From contig JAVTVY010036957.1 in NCBI GenBank assembly GCA_036873755.1, positions 107,824-171,823 of the forward strand: a DNA stretch of 64,000 nt. Reading direction: 5' to 3'. The notes under the pieces were generated by a model. It was given only the letters and a program-made list of their open reading frames with translations. It did no database searches and was not told the origin of the DNA. Below are positions 12,180-23,886 of the stretch, piece after piece; position 1 is the first letter of the stretch; the number at the start of each line of letters is the position of its first letter. The position numbers and the translations under genes are program-made. This stretch comes from Hanleya hanleyi (Eukaryota > Mollusca > Polyplacophora > Lepidopleurida > Hanleyidae).

Positions 12180-12745
12180 ATATCTTTGAGAACGTCCAAG
12201 TGTTCAAGATGAAACGTGGTACACATCATCAATTCATCACCGGTTTCTTTGATTGGCTAAAATATACTTGGTGACCATTATTATTTCAAAATCATTACTG
12301 ATCTAAATCTATACATTTGGTACTGTTGTAGTGTTTGATGCAAGACTTTGTATACATCATCAATACATCAAGAGACTAACAATGAATGACAGAACCGTTT
12401 TCTCTGATTGGATGGAAACCTTGGCGACCATTTTTAATTCATGTAAAATCATTGATACTGTTGAAGTGTTCAGTTTGATACTTGGTAGACATCATCGATA
12501 CATCAAGAGACAAGTAATGACTGTTTGTTTCTTTGACTCCACGGAAACATTGGTGACCAGTTGCAAAATTCTTAATCATCTGTATGTTTGTCACCTGACT
12601 GCTTGATGTTCCAGACATCATCGAAGAAATATGGTTCAAATTGAATACATTATGAATGGCTGGCGCTGGAGCTGCAGCCGAGGGGTTTTGAGATGCACAA
12701 CTTCGTATTCCACGCGATAACTTGAGAAACGTCAGTCTGAAGGGG
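12180..12745 (+). repeat. Diverged ~150-bp repeat units (relative of the 35-36.7 kb array)
   Basis: Three degenerate units with GATTGG..GGAAACCTTGG(C/T)GACCA and CATCATCGATACATCAAGAG, followed by the same terminal sequence as the 35-36.7 kb array (AATGGCTGGCGC, GAGGGGTTTT, CTTCGTATTC). Part of this is open for 91 codons, but that is repeat translation. Confidence 0.7.
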
Positions 12746-13344
12746 TTCACATCGGTCATGGCGTATTCACGCTATTCTTTAAATTGTTCGTGTGTCTTCA
12801 CCGCCCACACAAATGGCATCCCGACCAGTTAGGCTGGGAGACCAGCCAAAATTATAACGTAACCTGTGCTTGTCGATCACAGTTTATAGTGTACGGCTGG
12901 CCAGAAAATTGCAGTCCACATTTTTAGAACAAATTTAGTGTTATGTTTGGCCCTGAGACAAAACGCTACACAACCCACAAATATTCCAGGTCTTTTCGAG
13001 AGGTGTTGTTAGTATCAATATTTATTTGCCGGAAATGTATAAAATAATATATGGCTAGCCGCTAAATGAGGGAGGATTAAATACTGTACCATCTCAATGT
13101 ACATCACCTTAGTTGTCCTTTCTATAGTTTATACATGTATAAGTGAAAGCCATGTTATCCCCATGCTTCTATCGTATTAGTCTCTTCAATATGAGAACAC
13201 GCCCTTTGCTTATATTGACCCAGCCATATTGGTACTGTAGTAACTCGTATTCAACCCGTTGATATTCGTATTTGCTTAGGCCCAGGTCCTCCACAGTCGC
13301 ATTCGGGTAGCCGTTAGTAAAACATGTAGCCGTATTATCATCAT
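12746..13344. other. No gene seen
   Basis: AT-rich, no open frame of note and no repeat recognised within the window. Confidence 0.4.
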
Positions 13345-13745
13345 CTGCACAAGTCCAGGTAAATCTCTAAATCCTCGCAGATGGTTTACCTGGACCTTTT
13401 TGATGACTCGAATGGATGCTCGAGTCGTTGCGTCTATTACACAATCTCGTTCATTTCATCCCCAGCGATTGTTTTCAATTAGCGCGTGGGTATCTGAAGC
13501 CTGCGGGTTTGGCTTTGACACCCGATGTCGATTTCAGCCTACATGTAACTTTAAAGGTAGTCTGGCCGGCGATGAAATTCAAACCAGTCAAAACTCAAAT
13601 CTCGCTGCGGATTGGCCTGATGAGCTGCTTCTGCGCTTACTGATTGGTTCGGTTTAGTTGAAACCCCTGGAGCTATTTATATCCGGAACTGCTATCGGTA
13701 ACTAACCAAGCCAGTGTATCGATCGTAACCTATCAATGGCTACAC
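13345..13745 (+). repeat. ~400-bp dispersed repeat (copy 1)
   Basis: Matches the reverse complement of 37148-37520 over nearly its whole length, including GTCAAAACTCAAATCTCGCTGC and GTGTATCGATCGTAACCTAT. The outer part starts CTGCACAAGTCCAGGTAAA. Chance frames of 75-85 codons within it are not genes. Probably a MITE or short non-autonomous element. Confidence 0.7.
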
Positions 13746-14144
13746 TGACTCGCGAGGATGTATTATCATATACGCGTGTAATGTCTTTGCATATACGCAG
13801 CTGGAGAGCTGCAACAAATACCGCGATGTTCTGAAGTCTGATAACTTCCGTCATGTATGATACCGTCAAATCGGGTACAGTATGCGTGCAATACATTCGG
13901 TCATTTTCAATACTTGGTTGAATGGTTCCCCACATGTAGTCCCATGTTGTAAGGAATTGACGTATCATACATGACGGATAGAGCCTTGGTCTGCGGTTCG
14001 CAGTTAACGGTTCGCTATTCAAAAAAGAGCCGTAATACTTTGTCGGTAAAAATTCTCTGTTGCCGAAACAAGCTAGACAGTCGACGGGCATATTTCGTCA
14101 ATTTTCCCTTTCAGTTAAATTTTTCTCATTATTTTGTTTTGCAG

Positions 14145-14426
14145 CTCCAGAATTTTTGAAGAGATTAACCGGGGAAGACACGATCCAGGAAGGCGACAGT
14201 TTTCGATTCGAATGTAAGGTTGTGGGATTCCCTAAACCGGGAATCAGATGGTTCAAAGACGATGAAGAAATCACGAACGGTGAACGATATACCTTTGAGG
14301 TACTAGATGACAATTATTACGCGATTTCATTGGACCTTGTTAGCAAATGTGATGAAGCGGCATATAGATGCAAAGCTGAAAATGTCGAGGGATCGTCTTC
14401 CAGTACCTTATTTGTACACGTCAAAG
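14145..14426 (+). CDS. Exon: I-set immunoglobulin domain
   Basis: A TTTTGTTTTGCAG acceptor (AG at 14143-14144) and an AAAG|GTGAGT donor bound a 282-nt phase 1-1 exon of 94 codons that is one complete Ig domain. It runs PEFLKRLTGEDTIQEGDSFR, FECKVVGFPKPGIRWFKDD, YRCKAENVEGSSSSTLFVHV. The two cysteines (FEC, YRC), the tryptophan (IRWFK) and the D-x-A-x-Y-x-C motif (CDEAAYRC) are all present. The start PEFLKRL is typical of titin/obscurin/palladin-type intracellular I-set domains. Upstream exons are not visible, so the gene probably starts left of the window or behind long introns. The function is unknown; a muscle or cytoskeletal Ig protein is an inference from domain style. Confidence 0.85.
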
Positions 14427-14663
14427 GTGAGTGGAAATTTATATTTCATGTGAACTGTACGCGGTTTTTCGAAATATTTTATAACATTGCTATAATCCTT
14501 GGCGTAGTCCAAAGCTACATGTACAAGTTGATACTTTCAATGCGGTTGTATAAGCTACATTATAACCAGATTTCAATTGTATGGCTCAAACCCCATCGTC
14601 CCAAATCAATAGGACATCAATTCTTTGGAGTCTCGGTCCTATGTGCAATTGTCATTTGTCGGG

Positions 14664-15095
14664 TTAACCCTATCTGGCCTGGGAAAGTTCCCCTATATAT
14701 TTTCTGTATCCCTAAGGTTAGAGGGCTGAAACTTGCCACAAAATATCTTTGGATCAAGCTCTGCTAGACAATGTAAAAGAATCCAAGATGACCTCCATGA
14801 TGGAGTCACAGTGACGTCATTTTTCAAAAGACATTTTGACGATTTTTCGATATTCTTATTTATGTGTTTTCTTGTCAAAAACAGCAAGATAAAGTAGTAA
14901 ATAATTTATCTTATTTGAAATAAAATAGCTTTTGCCCACTTTTCCTTGCAGAAAAGCATTAATTTTGAAGAAAAATGACGAAAACATCAATTTTTCTGGT
15001 AACCCACATGGTCGCCATTTTGAATTTACCCATGATCCTCTGCTTGGGGGGTATACAAATCGGTTCAGAATGACCCCAATATAAGCAAAAAAAAC
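14664..15095 (+). repeat. TTAA-type MITE, left part
   Basis: Starts TTAACCCTATCTGGCCTGGG and shows the family's middle sequence (GTCACAGTGACGTCA, CTTTTGCCCACTTTTC, GCCATTTTGAATTTACCCAT). The right end is missing because the hairpin element follows. Confidence 0.6.
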
Positions 15096-15566
15096 CCAGA
15101 TCGGTGCCCACTAATCAATCAGCTGTCTAGTTATTCTCCCTCAAATTTAATGGGTTGACCTGAAGCTGGCCTTTTACGGCCTTTCTCAGCACCTCAGATT
15201 CAGACTAGAATACGTAGAATTTTAAGACGTAGCCTTTGTATCTAATTAGCGCTTTTACTATACTTGTTCTACCACCTCCACCCCCCTCCAAGCCAGGTTA
15301 ATGGATTTCACTTTTCAGGATTTCTCTCGCATTTTTCTGGTGAATAATCCAACGTAATCATTTTTCTGCCCGCCAATGGAGAAGTTCATAGATTCCACAT
15401 GAGCAAGTGTAGTAAAAGCGCTAATTAGATACAAAGGCTATGTCCTAGAATTCTACGTATTCTAGTTTGAATGCGAGGTGCTGAGAAAGGCCGTAAAACG
15501 TCAACTCATTAAATTTTAGGGGGAATAACTAGAGAGCTGATTGATTAGTTTGCACCGATCTTCAAG
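15096..15566. mobile_element. Foldback (hairpin) element, ~470 bp
   Basis: The left arm, about 15096-15270, is inverted at about 15405-15566. Matching pairs include AGATCGGTGC with GCACCGATCT, AATCAATCAGCT with AGCTGATTGATT, TTTACGGCCTTTCTCAGCAC with its complement, and AGCGCTTTTACTA with TAGTAAAAGCGCT. A ~135-bp loop separates arms of ~165-170 bp. Non-coding. Confidence 0.75.
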
Positions 15567-16112
15567 GGGTCAGGCAGTACGAAATACTATGAAAGGCAAC
15601 AGTGTTAAGATCAGCTTTAGATAAAGTATGTTCTGAATTAACCACAGTTAACAAATCTATTAACTATCGTTATTCGCGAAAGTTAACTGCACGCGAAAAT
15701 GACTTTTAAAACAATGTTGTGTCTCACATCACACAGCGTCTAAACAAATTGAACAAATACCGCATAATTTGGATTTTGAAATATTTGAATTTGTGCAAAT
15801 AAAATTTCATGACGACTATTATCTAAATAATGCATATGAATTATCATATTTACGTATTAGAATATACACAATGTGTATTCACGCACTTCTATACAGGGTA
15901 AACAGCCCAGGGTCACTAACAGCTGTAATACCAGCCTTCTCCAAAATATGTTATCTCACCCTATAAAAATAAATGTCGATATAGCATGAATTCCGATTAT
16001 TTTATATGAACAAACATACGTGTGGAAACTTATTGAATGAATACTCGGTATAAAGTCAAACCAAGCAGCGTCTCTTAATTGCCTGCTGGCACAGTGTAGG
16101 CCAATACTGCTA

Positions 16113-16560
16113 GTTTAGCCCTACCAGGCCTGGGCGACTTGGGGTCTGTCTCAGCCTGGTAAGGGATCATTCAGTTCAGTCAATCCATATTTTTCCCTTA
16201 CCCCTTGGGGTAGATGGCTGAAAGGAACCTTTCCATGCTATATATTTGGGTCAAACTCTGTACGAAAATGTAAAAACAATTCAAGATGGTCTCCATGATG
16301 ACGTTACTGTTTCCTCTCGGAAGCCAATTTTCGCCTTTTTTTGAGACCAATTTTTCGAATTCTTTTAATTTTTATTATTTTCTCTCAAAAACTAATTAAT
16401 ATGACAGAGAATGATTAGTTTTGGCAAATAAAATACCTTTATGCCCTTTTAGGCAAAATGCAAAAAAATGGACACTGACTGAAAATACAACTTTCTGGGG
16501 ACAATTCCTATGTACAATTTTGACTTTTCTGGTGATCGTTTGAACCTAGGGTTATGCAAA
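16113..16560 (+). repeat. Diverged copy of TTAA-type MITE
   Basis: Begins TTTAGCCCTACCAGGCCTGGG and carries the same order of blocks as the other copies, including TCAAACTCTGTA, CAAGATGGTCTCCATGATGA and CCTTTATGCCCTTTTAGGC. Ends are not precise. Confidence 0.5.
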
Positions 16561-16657
16561 TATTCGAAAAATGGCGCCAATAAGTTTTGCGAAAAGTCAT
16601 CTCTATTGTTGTCTTCGTAACGAAGCTGCAGTGAAATGTTTTGTAGGGCGTCATCAT

Positions 16658-16690
16658 CCCCCCCCCCCCCCCCCCCACACACACACACAA
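16658..16690. repeat. Poly-C / (AC)n tract
   Basis: About 19 consecutive C followed by an ACACAC run. Open frames across it on the minus strand (Gly-rich starts) are artefacts. Confidence 0.9.
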
Positions 16691-17458
16691 ACCAGATGGA
16701 GTTAATATACTCTTAATTGCATTCTCAAATGGTCGCTCCGAACATATAAACTCTGGTCCAAGCGTATCCGACCATGGAAAAGTTGGTCGGAAATTCTTGG
16801 TCGAAAAAAGCGACCACGAAATATATGCTCGCTACGACTATATAAAGTATGGTAAGTCGTGATCGACCAAGTATTATTTGGTCGAAATTCGACCAATCAA
16901 TATATGGTCGCTGCGACCAGGAAAAGTGTGGTCGGACAGCGACTAGATAATAATAGTTGGCCATTCACGTCTATACTATACTTTATATTGTCACAGGCGG
17001 CCAATTTTTTTTTTGTCATTTCGACAGTTATGTTCTAACAGTGTATGTTGTTAAGATGTTGACTATTGGTTTCTTTGAATATTGGTTTCTACTTATGTGA
17101 ACTTGTTACAGATTCTCCAGTAGAATATTGTTGCTAGTAGATTGATATATCAATTTTATATAAACTGAGCTATCCTATTTTACTGGTATTCTATCCGATC
17201 ATGCTAAGTGAAGCAGAAATGCGCATCAGACCTACTGACCCATTTGTAAATGTTGGCAGCTTATATTTCTTCATCTTTGGCGGGTTCTTGTAATTTCAAT
17301 ACAGATGTATGTATTCATATTTATTTACTTTATAAAGTACTATATGGCGAATGGCAATGTGCTATTTATTTCCACCGTTCGCAAAATCTGTTGTTCATGT
17401 GCGTTCAGTAGATAAGTAGTAACCCTGTCTGTTGAGCACCTCTGAATTTCATTTTCAG

Positions 17459-17722
17459 GTAAAAAATCAGGGAGCAAAAAGGGCCAGAAAAGGAGCAAAT
17501 CACAATCGCCCACCAGGAGGACGGTTTCGTTTCCGCCACTGGTCCCAACAATTGTCGAACACGTAGTCGAGGAGGAGAAAGCCGAGGCTGAACGAGAGAC
17601 GTTACCACCGTCTCCGCTGTCGTCACTTTACGACGGCGTCACCATGAAACAGCGTAACACGCGGCCTCAATTCCTGGGAGACTGGGCCTTTGTCAAAGAG
17701 GCGATAGGCACAAACCATTCGG
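17459..17722 (+). CDS. Exon: basic and acidic linker of Ig gene
   Basis: Acceptor TTCATTTTCAG and donor CGG|GTAAAG bound a 264-nt exon (88 codons) in phase 1 on both sides, matching the flanking exons. The frame is fully open: a Lys/Arg/Ser-rich start (KKSGSKKGQKRSKSQSPTRR), a Pro/Glu part (VVEEEKAEAERETLPPSPL), then a more ordered stretch (RPQFLGDWAFVKEAIGTN). No domain recognised. The opposite strand is also open for 73 codons, but only the plus strand has phase-matched splice sites. Confidence 0.75.
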
Positions 17723-20139
17723 GTAAAGTCCGGGCAAGACCTCCACCTCACCTAGTTAGATACCTTGTAGCAAGATTTAACAGCAGATGTAGTTAACCGA
17801 TTTCTAGTGGTAGAATGGCGGTGACTCGTATAAGACATGCTATTTTTTAGTTTGGTATTAATTTCTTTAGTTCCAGTTTCTTTTTTTCTCTTTTTTTTAA
17901 TTATATTTCATCCGGGTAAAAACACGTTTTCACCAGGGTATAAACCTTTTTACCCCAGTAAAAATCTTCTCAATCGGTTAAAAAAGTATAAAAACTAAAA
18001 ATGATAGCATGTCGTATATGGGCCACCGTATAGAACCCACTCGAACCAACCAACCTTTCCGTTTGTCTGTGCTGTTTGGGCAAATTTGAATGTTTCCATA
18101 TATGTTTATGTTGTTCTACGTTAATATATTGATATATTATTATTATTAATTGTACTCGTCTATTTTGGGTATTCTTATTTGAATTATCGATGAATTCAAG
18201 TAGAATCTGTTATAAGCGAAAAATTAAATGGCTAAATTTTCAATATTATCATTGGTAACCAATCTGAAGTACTGGTAGTTCTTAAATGTCTAATCATGTT
18301 CGTTACGGTAACAAATTTCGTGAGCCTGGTTGAGCAGTGGTACGCACAAAGAAACATTTTGTTCTAAATAAAACCGCTCGAGTCTACTATATACGATGTC
18401 AGTAAAATGGAGGTAAGTAGGGATGTATGTTAGACAAACGATTGTAAGGTTCATGTTGAGTACCGCTATGTCGTGAGTGAGAAACGGTAGACGTCCAAAC
18501 CCAGCTTATCTTTGCTCTTCTTTGAAATATCCAAATGACTGATGTTTTTATACTACTGGGTTACTCTCCTTCATCATTTCTGCCATGTGTCCTGTTGAAC
18601 ATCCGACGTTCGGATGATATTTTCATTTATTTCCTCTCATGTCTGTCGGAAATGGATCAAGCTGAAGGCTAACACTCCACAAGTATCCGCCATCCTCTAC
18701 TTCTAAAATGGCACAGGCAATATACGAGAGACTTCCAGGAAAATGGATTGTTTTAAGAATTTAAGAATCTACCTTGGGATATAGTACACAGAGGGATCAG
18801 TGACTCTGTTGTATTCAGCTGCAGATGCTATTCCCACTTACATGCCAAAAAAATATTTTCAAAAATGCTGACAAGATCTCCCTAATTGTCGGAACATTTA
18901 AATTGTACTGTTGCCAACATGTTGAGGTATATAATGGACATATTTTTGAAACATTTGACATATTTTTCACTATTTTGTGCGGAAGCGTCAGAATACGAGG
19001 ACGCAATCTCTTATTTGAAGAATTATTACCGTACAGTCTCTCTGACATCTCGAAAAGTTACCTAGATTGTGTTCAGATTTAACGATATTTATCTTTTTTG
19101 GATCTTTTGGTGATATTAGGAACAAAATGATCAGTACAATATTTGACATAGATTGGTCTAGTTACAGGTGATGAACGTAATCGGCATTTTCCCCTCTATA
19201 GCGAGTATATATTGCTAACGCATTTCAATAAACCCTCTAATCTCTCCGTTATGTTGCACATGGAAATCAGGGAAGCCGGTTACAAAACTCGAGTAGCCGA
19301 CGATATTGATTCATACATATCTATATATATATATATTCACAGAAGCAATTAGGATAGTATCAATGTTGAAAATCAGGTATATGTTCCTTGAAACACGGCT
19401 GTTCCCAGACTGGTCCCATTGCGATCGATGATCTGGGCTGAAGTTTGGATTCTCATCTACATTGTGCTGGGTAGTGGTTTGTAATGGCGCCTCAAGCGGC
19501 CCGCTTGATTACCTTTTTTGTCGTTCACAGCGTCCGAGAGACGGGTCTCTATCGAATATGAACCGTTCCCTGAACAGACATACACTATCGGTTGTATACC
19601 ACTGGTACCTGTATCTTACTGTTCTATCATTAACACCAAAAATAGAATTTAGTTTATGGTTGGATTTATTAGAAATTTAATCGGCTTAAAAACTGTAAAC
19701 TTTCTCACAGGCCTAGTCGATATTATAAGCAATCTCAAATGTGTGACGTGTTCATAGTTGAAAATGGCAATTTGCCGAGATGACGGAAACTGGACCCACT
19801 ATGATCATTAAAGTGATAGCGTGCCTTGCAATTTATATTGTTTAGGTCTTGTCTGTTAAATCAATGCAAATTCGGTCCTTTTCAACTATCAAAACGTCAT
19901 ACCTGTCACATAAACCTGTCCAAACCCTGATAGACATATGTTGCTTCCAGTCTAACTTCTTGCAGTATTCGCTTGCTGCCATTCTGAATTTTGGCAATAC
20001 ACTGTTGCTACCATTTCTGGAGTCTGGTAGTCCAAAAATTATGCAACCATTCTGACTTTTAGCAGTCCTCGCTCGCTGCCATTTCGAATGTTGACGTTAA
20101 TATCTTTTCGAACTCTAGGGCGATACTTCGTGCACAACG

Positions 20140-20530
20140 TGAGGATATATTATTCAGCATTTTGCACAGCAGAAAACCCCTGGGCCTGGATGTATTGTGG
20201 CCTAAAGCTTGGCTATCGTATGCATCCGCATCCTTTCGTGATCATTGCAGCCCTCCAGCTTAGAACAGCACGGTTTACCATACCATGCTTGTCTGGCACA
20301 GGAGGTAGGTTAAAGTGCCAAACAAATTAGGCTCCTGACGATCCATTGTGATCACCAGTGTCTGTAGAGCCTAATTTTTAAAATTCGAAATTCAAAATGT
20401 TTTGTAGTTTTGGTTAGGTTTTTGTTAGGGCTAGTGTTTTGCTAGGGTAGATTTGTTTGAGTCATCGTCGCCGTGTGACCAATAAGGTTAGGTGCGACAT
20501 TAAACTTCAAACAACCAACCAACCAACGTA
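20140..20530 (+). repeat. SINE-like unit
   Basis: Ends GTGCGACATTAAACTTCAAAC followed by (CAAC)n. This resembles the end of the unit at 11789-11974. No pol III box confirmed. Confidence 0.45.
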
Positions 20531-20848
20531 ATCATTACATGTATTCTGTCCATCGTTGCTTCAATACTCAATTCCAGCAAACCACTGTTGCTACCATTCC
20601 ACATTTTGCTGTCTCTTGCTACTACAATTCTACATTCAGGCAGCCCTTTATCACTATAAGTCTGACTGCTGGCAGTCCTCTGTTACTACCATTTCTGAAT
20701 TCAGGATTTTCTTTGCTTCTACTACTCTGACTTCTGGTTGTCCTTTTCTACTACCATTTTGACTTCGGGCAGTCCTTCCTACTATCTTTCTGACTTAAGG
20801 TTGTCCATTACTGCTGCCATTCTGACTTCAGGCAGTCTTCTGTTATAA

Positions 20849-21144
20849 CTGACATACATCATACTCAAGATAACGACTTTACAACGTATATCATATGGAT
20901 TATGAATACAGATCAGCGATACGGATTTGATATTTTTGGAACATCATGATGTCTTGCTGGCATCATTGAAAACTGTTGACCGCTTCTGTCTTGCTGGAAA
21001 TTAGCCTAGGTGTATGTATGCTATGATTCATCCTTTGATTCGGTGCTAATGTTATTATAAGAATTAGGGCCTTGGAGTATAGACGCGGAAATTTTTTAAT
21101 GGACGACGGCTGAATATTGAATGACGGACTAGACGCTTGTATTA
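20849..21144 (+). repeat. Solo 3' tail of Penelope-like retroelement (copy C)
   Basis: Near-identical to 62015-62312: CAGCGATACGGATTTGATAT, GGAACATCATGATGTCTTGC, TGGACGACGGCTGAATATTG, ending GACTAGACGCTTGTA. Inserted in the 45-bp minisatellite, which resumes at ACCATTCTGACTTC. Confidence 0.8.
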
Positions 21145-21419
21145 CCATTCTGACTTCAGGCAATCCTATCCTACTATTATTCAGACATAAGGCATGATCA
21201 CTGCTATCATTCTGATCTCAGACAATCCTCTGTTACTAGCATTCCGAATTCTGACTGCCTTCTTCCTAGCATTCCGAGTTCTGGTTGGCCTCCTTCTACA
21301 TTGTACCACCATTCTGATTTCAGGCATTCATCAGTAACTCCCATTTCTGAATTCACACAGTCCTTTCCCACTACAACTCTGATTTTCAGGCAGTCATCTG
21401 TTATCACCCTTTCTGAATG

Positions 21420-21712
21420 GTATAAAAGTTATTTATTTTGCCAAGGCTAATTATTCTCTGTGATATTAATTAGTGTTCAAGAGAGACTACCGAAAAAATG
21501 AAAACTTCGAATAATCGGTTTGAAAAAAAGGCGAAAATGACTTCCGAAAATATCTTCGCCTTTTGTTTAGAGAAATATATAGTATGAAAAATATCAGCCC
21601 TGTCTTTGATACCTCGAGGGGTAACCAAAATAAGTCGAGGCGGCCAAAATGCCCCCGCCCCTCAAAAAGCTGAGGCAGACCTGAAATCGCCCAGGTCTAG
21701 TAAGGGTAACTT
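21420..21712 (-). repeat. TTAA-type MITE fragment
   Basis: Carries the CTCGAGGGGTAACC, CCCAGGTCTAGTAAGGGTAAC and CCGAAAATATCTTCGCC blocks of the family. The complement resembles 16113-16400. Confidence 0.5.
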
Positions 21713-22740
21713 ATGCAGGCATTGCTTGTGATGAATGACCACAGGGTTGCATGTACCTGCACAAAGCCCACGCACAGCAGACGTACGGAATCACAGTGAA
21801 AATGGTTGTCTATGAAATACTGAAGACGAAATCGAAATGGCCAGATATTAAGTCAAAGTTTAGTACATGTTTGACTTTTGGTATTTCAGCCAAAGGAAAG
21901 GGCGCGGTATGTTTTAGCAAGGTATGTTTTTACAATTGGAGTGCTAATTTTGAGGTGAAAATACCTCCTTCTTTCAGTAAACCTATGAAGACTTGACTTG
22001 CAAAACAAAGTTGTCCTTTAAGCCAATCAAAAAAAAATGCATAGGTACCAGTAAAATATTATTTTTGCACCTGAACAGCAGCGGATTGGGTGAAATCCTA
22101 GCTAAAACGTGCCACGTCCTTTCATTGTGATTCCCATACGCTTCCATACACCTAAGCACCACCTCATAGATTTAGTCTTATTTGTACGCACTTTTCGATG
22201 TGATTATTTTATATTCTCTATTATTTATAATATACAATGTTAAAATGTTGCTAAACAGATGTCCATATGGTATTGAAAGTAGATAATTGAATTTTATCAT
22301 GTAATTAGTCCATATTTTTGTAAGCTTTACGCTCATCGTCTGTGATATAAGTACACTGTTCATGTAATTTAGTCATAGTGCTAGCCTTTCATTGTGATAG
22401 CCCCTACACTGTTTGTGCAGAATTGATCCAGGGCTGAGATGAATATCTCAATAGGTGCAGTAATTTGTATAAAATCGCTCATTGCATAGCAATGTCGATG
22501 ATTTTGTCGCTAGAAACTTTTGTCAGAAAAAAAAAATCAATTATATTTTTTGTCTTTGTGTTTCAGTCTGTGAGTTTTAAAATGTGCACATTTCGTACCT
22601 TTTAAGGGCGTGTTTTCATTTTGAAGCTGTCACTTTGTGATCTACGGTATATGGTGGTAGTTGACGGATGACCATTGATATGATTTCAAGTCTTTAAGTT
22701 TCCCCTATCTTCTTTCGTTCTAATAAAACTTGACTACTTT

Positions 22741-22934
22741 TACACTATCAGAACGATTGCATCAATCTGACTCAATATTTTTGTGAACAGACGTGACGGA
22801 CCCAAAGAATAATTGAGTCAAATTCGATTTTTACCCTTTTGAGTCCTTTTGACTCAATATTTTGAGTAAAAATCTAAACAGACTGAAACTCAAAAATATT
22901 GATTCCGATTGAATCAATCTTTCTGACAGTGTAT
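22741..22934. repeat. Small TA-flanked hairpin MITE
   Basis: The ~192-bp element has terminal inverted repeats of about 40 bp: CACTATCAGAACGATTGCAT at the left and the complement of AATCAATCTTTCTGACAGTG at the right. TA dinucleotides flank it on both sides, which fits a Tc1/mariner-type target site. The inner part repeats TTGAGTCA/TGACTCAA. Confidence 0.7.
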
Positions 22935-23194
22935 ATCTGATATTTATTATAGCTTTTCAACTTTCTCATTTTAAATCATTTTTTTTATCTGTGTTATTTA
23001 GTTTAATCTCGTTATTTCAGTTACAGTTTATTTTCTCTCTTGTTTTGTTCTTTTCTTTCATTCCTTTTTTTAACTTCACTTTCTGAAATTCGTTTCATTC
23101 ATTTTGTTTTGTTTCTTGTATATATTCACAGCTTATGAAATTAAAAATGACACATGTGGTAACAGATGAAAAGTGTTTGATCTCGTTCTATTAG

Positions 23195-23886
23195 GAGACG
23201 GAGCACTTCATGACGGCAGCGACACTGATGAAGACGATATGGTCTTTCTAACAACAAACCGAGAAGGGGATCTGCACGACTCCTCTTCTGATGACGCTGC
23301 CGAGAGTCGGAGTGAAAGCGGAAGTGACACCGGAAGTCCAGATGAAAAGAAACCGGAAGAAGCGAATATCATCTCCGCAGTGAATGCGGGTACAAAATAT
23401 ACTACAAGGAACTCTGAACAAAACGTAAAATCGGAAATAAAAAATAAAAATAAGGTTAACAGAACTGTCGATTTCAATCGGAATTCGACTGTTGAACGAA
23501 AAATTGGAACGAGATACGCCACAACCGACACATTAAATGTGCATAGGACTGTTGATGAGGCTACCTTGACCCCCGGGCCTTTGATCATAAACAATGCGAT
23601 GAAGAGCCCAAAACCTATCCCTAAACGTGTGGTTCTTAAACGTGTTAAGCCTAGGAAGTTAATAGTGAGAAAACGATCTTCCCCTTCAACTAAAAATTTG
23701 TTTAGTCTTTCGGATTTTGCCATGTTGTTTTTGCTTGTGACAGGTGTGACATTTATATCGTTATGTGTAGATTTAGCCCCGCAAAGATTCCTGTCCATGG
23801 TTTTCTCGGGCTTTGTTATATACTCGTTCGTTATGGCTCTACTTACTTCGGATTGTTCATCAGATCGTACCACTAACAACACGTGA
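23195..23886 (+). CDS. Terminal exon: acidic/basic tail with hydrophobic segments
   Basis: A T-rich tract and TTCTATTAG acceptor open the exon in phase 1, continuing the frame of exon 17459-17722; it ends at TGA 23884-23886 after 230 codons. Features in order: acidic Ser/Asp-rich stretch (GSDTDEDD, SSSDDAAESRSESGSDTGS), Asn/Lys-rich middle, strongly basic patch (KRVVLKRVKPRKLIVRKR), then two hydrophobic stretches, FAMLFLLVTGVTFISLCVDL and FLSMVFSGFVIYSFVMALL, before a short polar tail. A basic patch just before a hydrophobic helix suggests membrane anchoring with the long N-terminal part in the cytosol (inference). I do not recognise the family. The opposite strand is open too, but lacks splice support. 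Confidence 0.75.

Larger units (their letters stand above)
14427..17458 (+). other. Intron of Ig gene, filled with mobile elements
   Basis: Begins GTGAGT and ends TTTTCAG. It contains a TTAA-type MITE fragment, a long hairpin element, a second MITE copy, a poly-C/AC tract and a stretch of GGTCG/CGACC-rich short repeats (16730-16960). No additional exon seen. Confidence 0.7.
19910..21420. repeat. ~45-bp degenerate minisatellite, interrupted twice
   Basis: Units built around CCATTCTGACTTCAGGCAGTC and CTGTTACTACCATTTCTGAA repeat about every 45 bp at 19910-20090, 20540-20848 and 21145-21415. The array is broken by a SINE-like unit (about 20140-20530) and by a retroelement tail (20849-21144), so it predates both insertions. 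Confidence 0.75.
17723..23194 (+). other. Second intron of Ig gene
   Basis: Starts GTAAAG and ends TTCTATTAG. It holds a (TA)n tract near 19322, a 45-bp minisatellite with two nested insertions, a MITE fragment and a small TA-flanked hairpin MITE. No additional exon supported. Confidence 0.65.

Noticed and set aside
23208..23882. 224-codon minus-strand frame opposite the terminal Ig-gene exon
   Set aside because: Shadow frame; the plus strand has a phase-matched acceptor, sensible charge blocks and hydrophobic segments.
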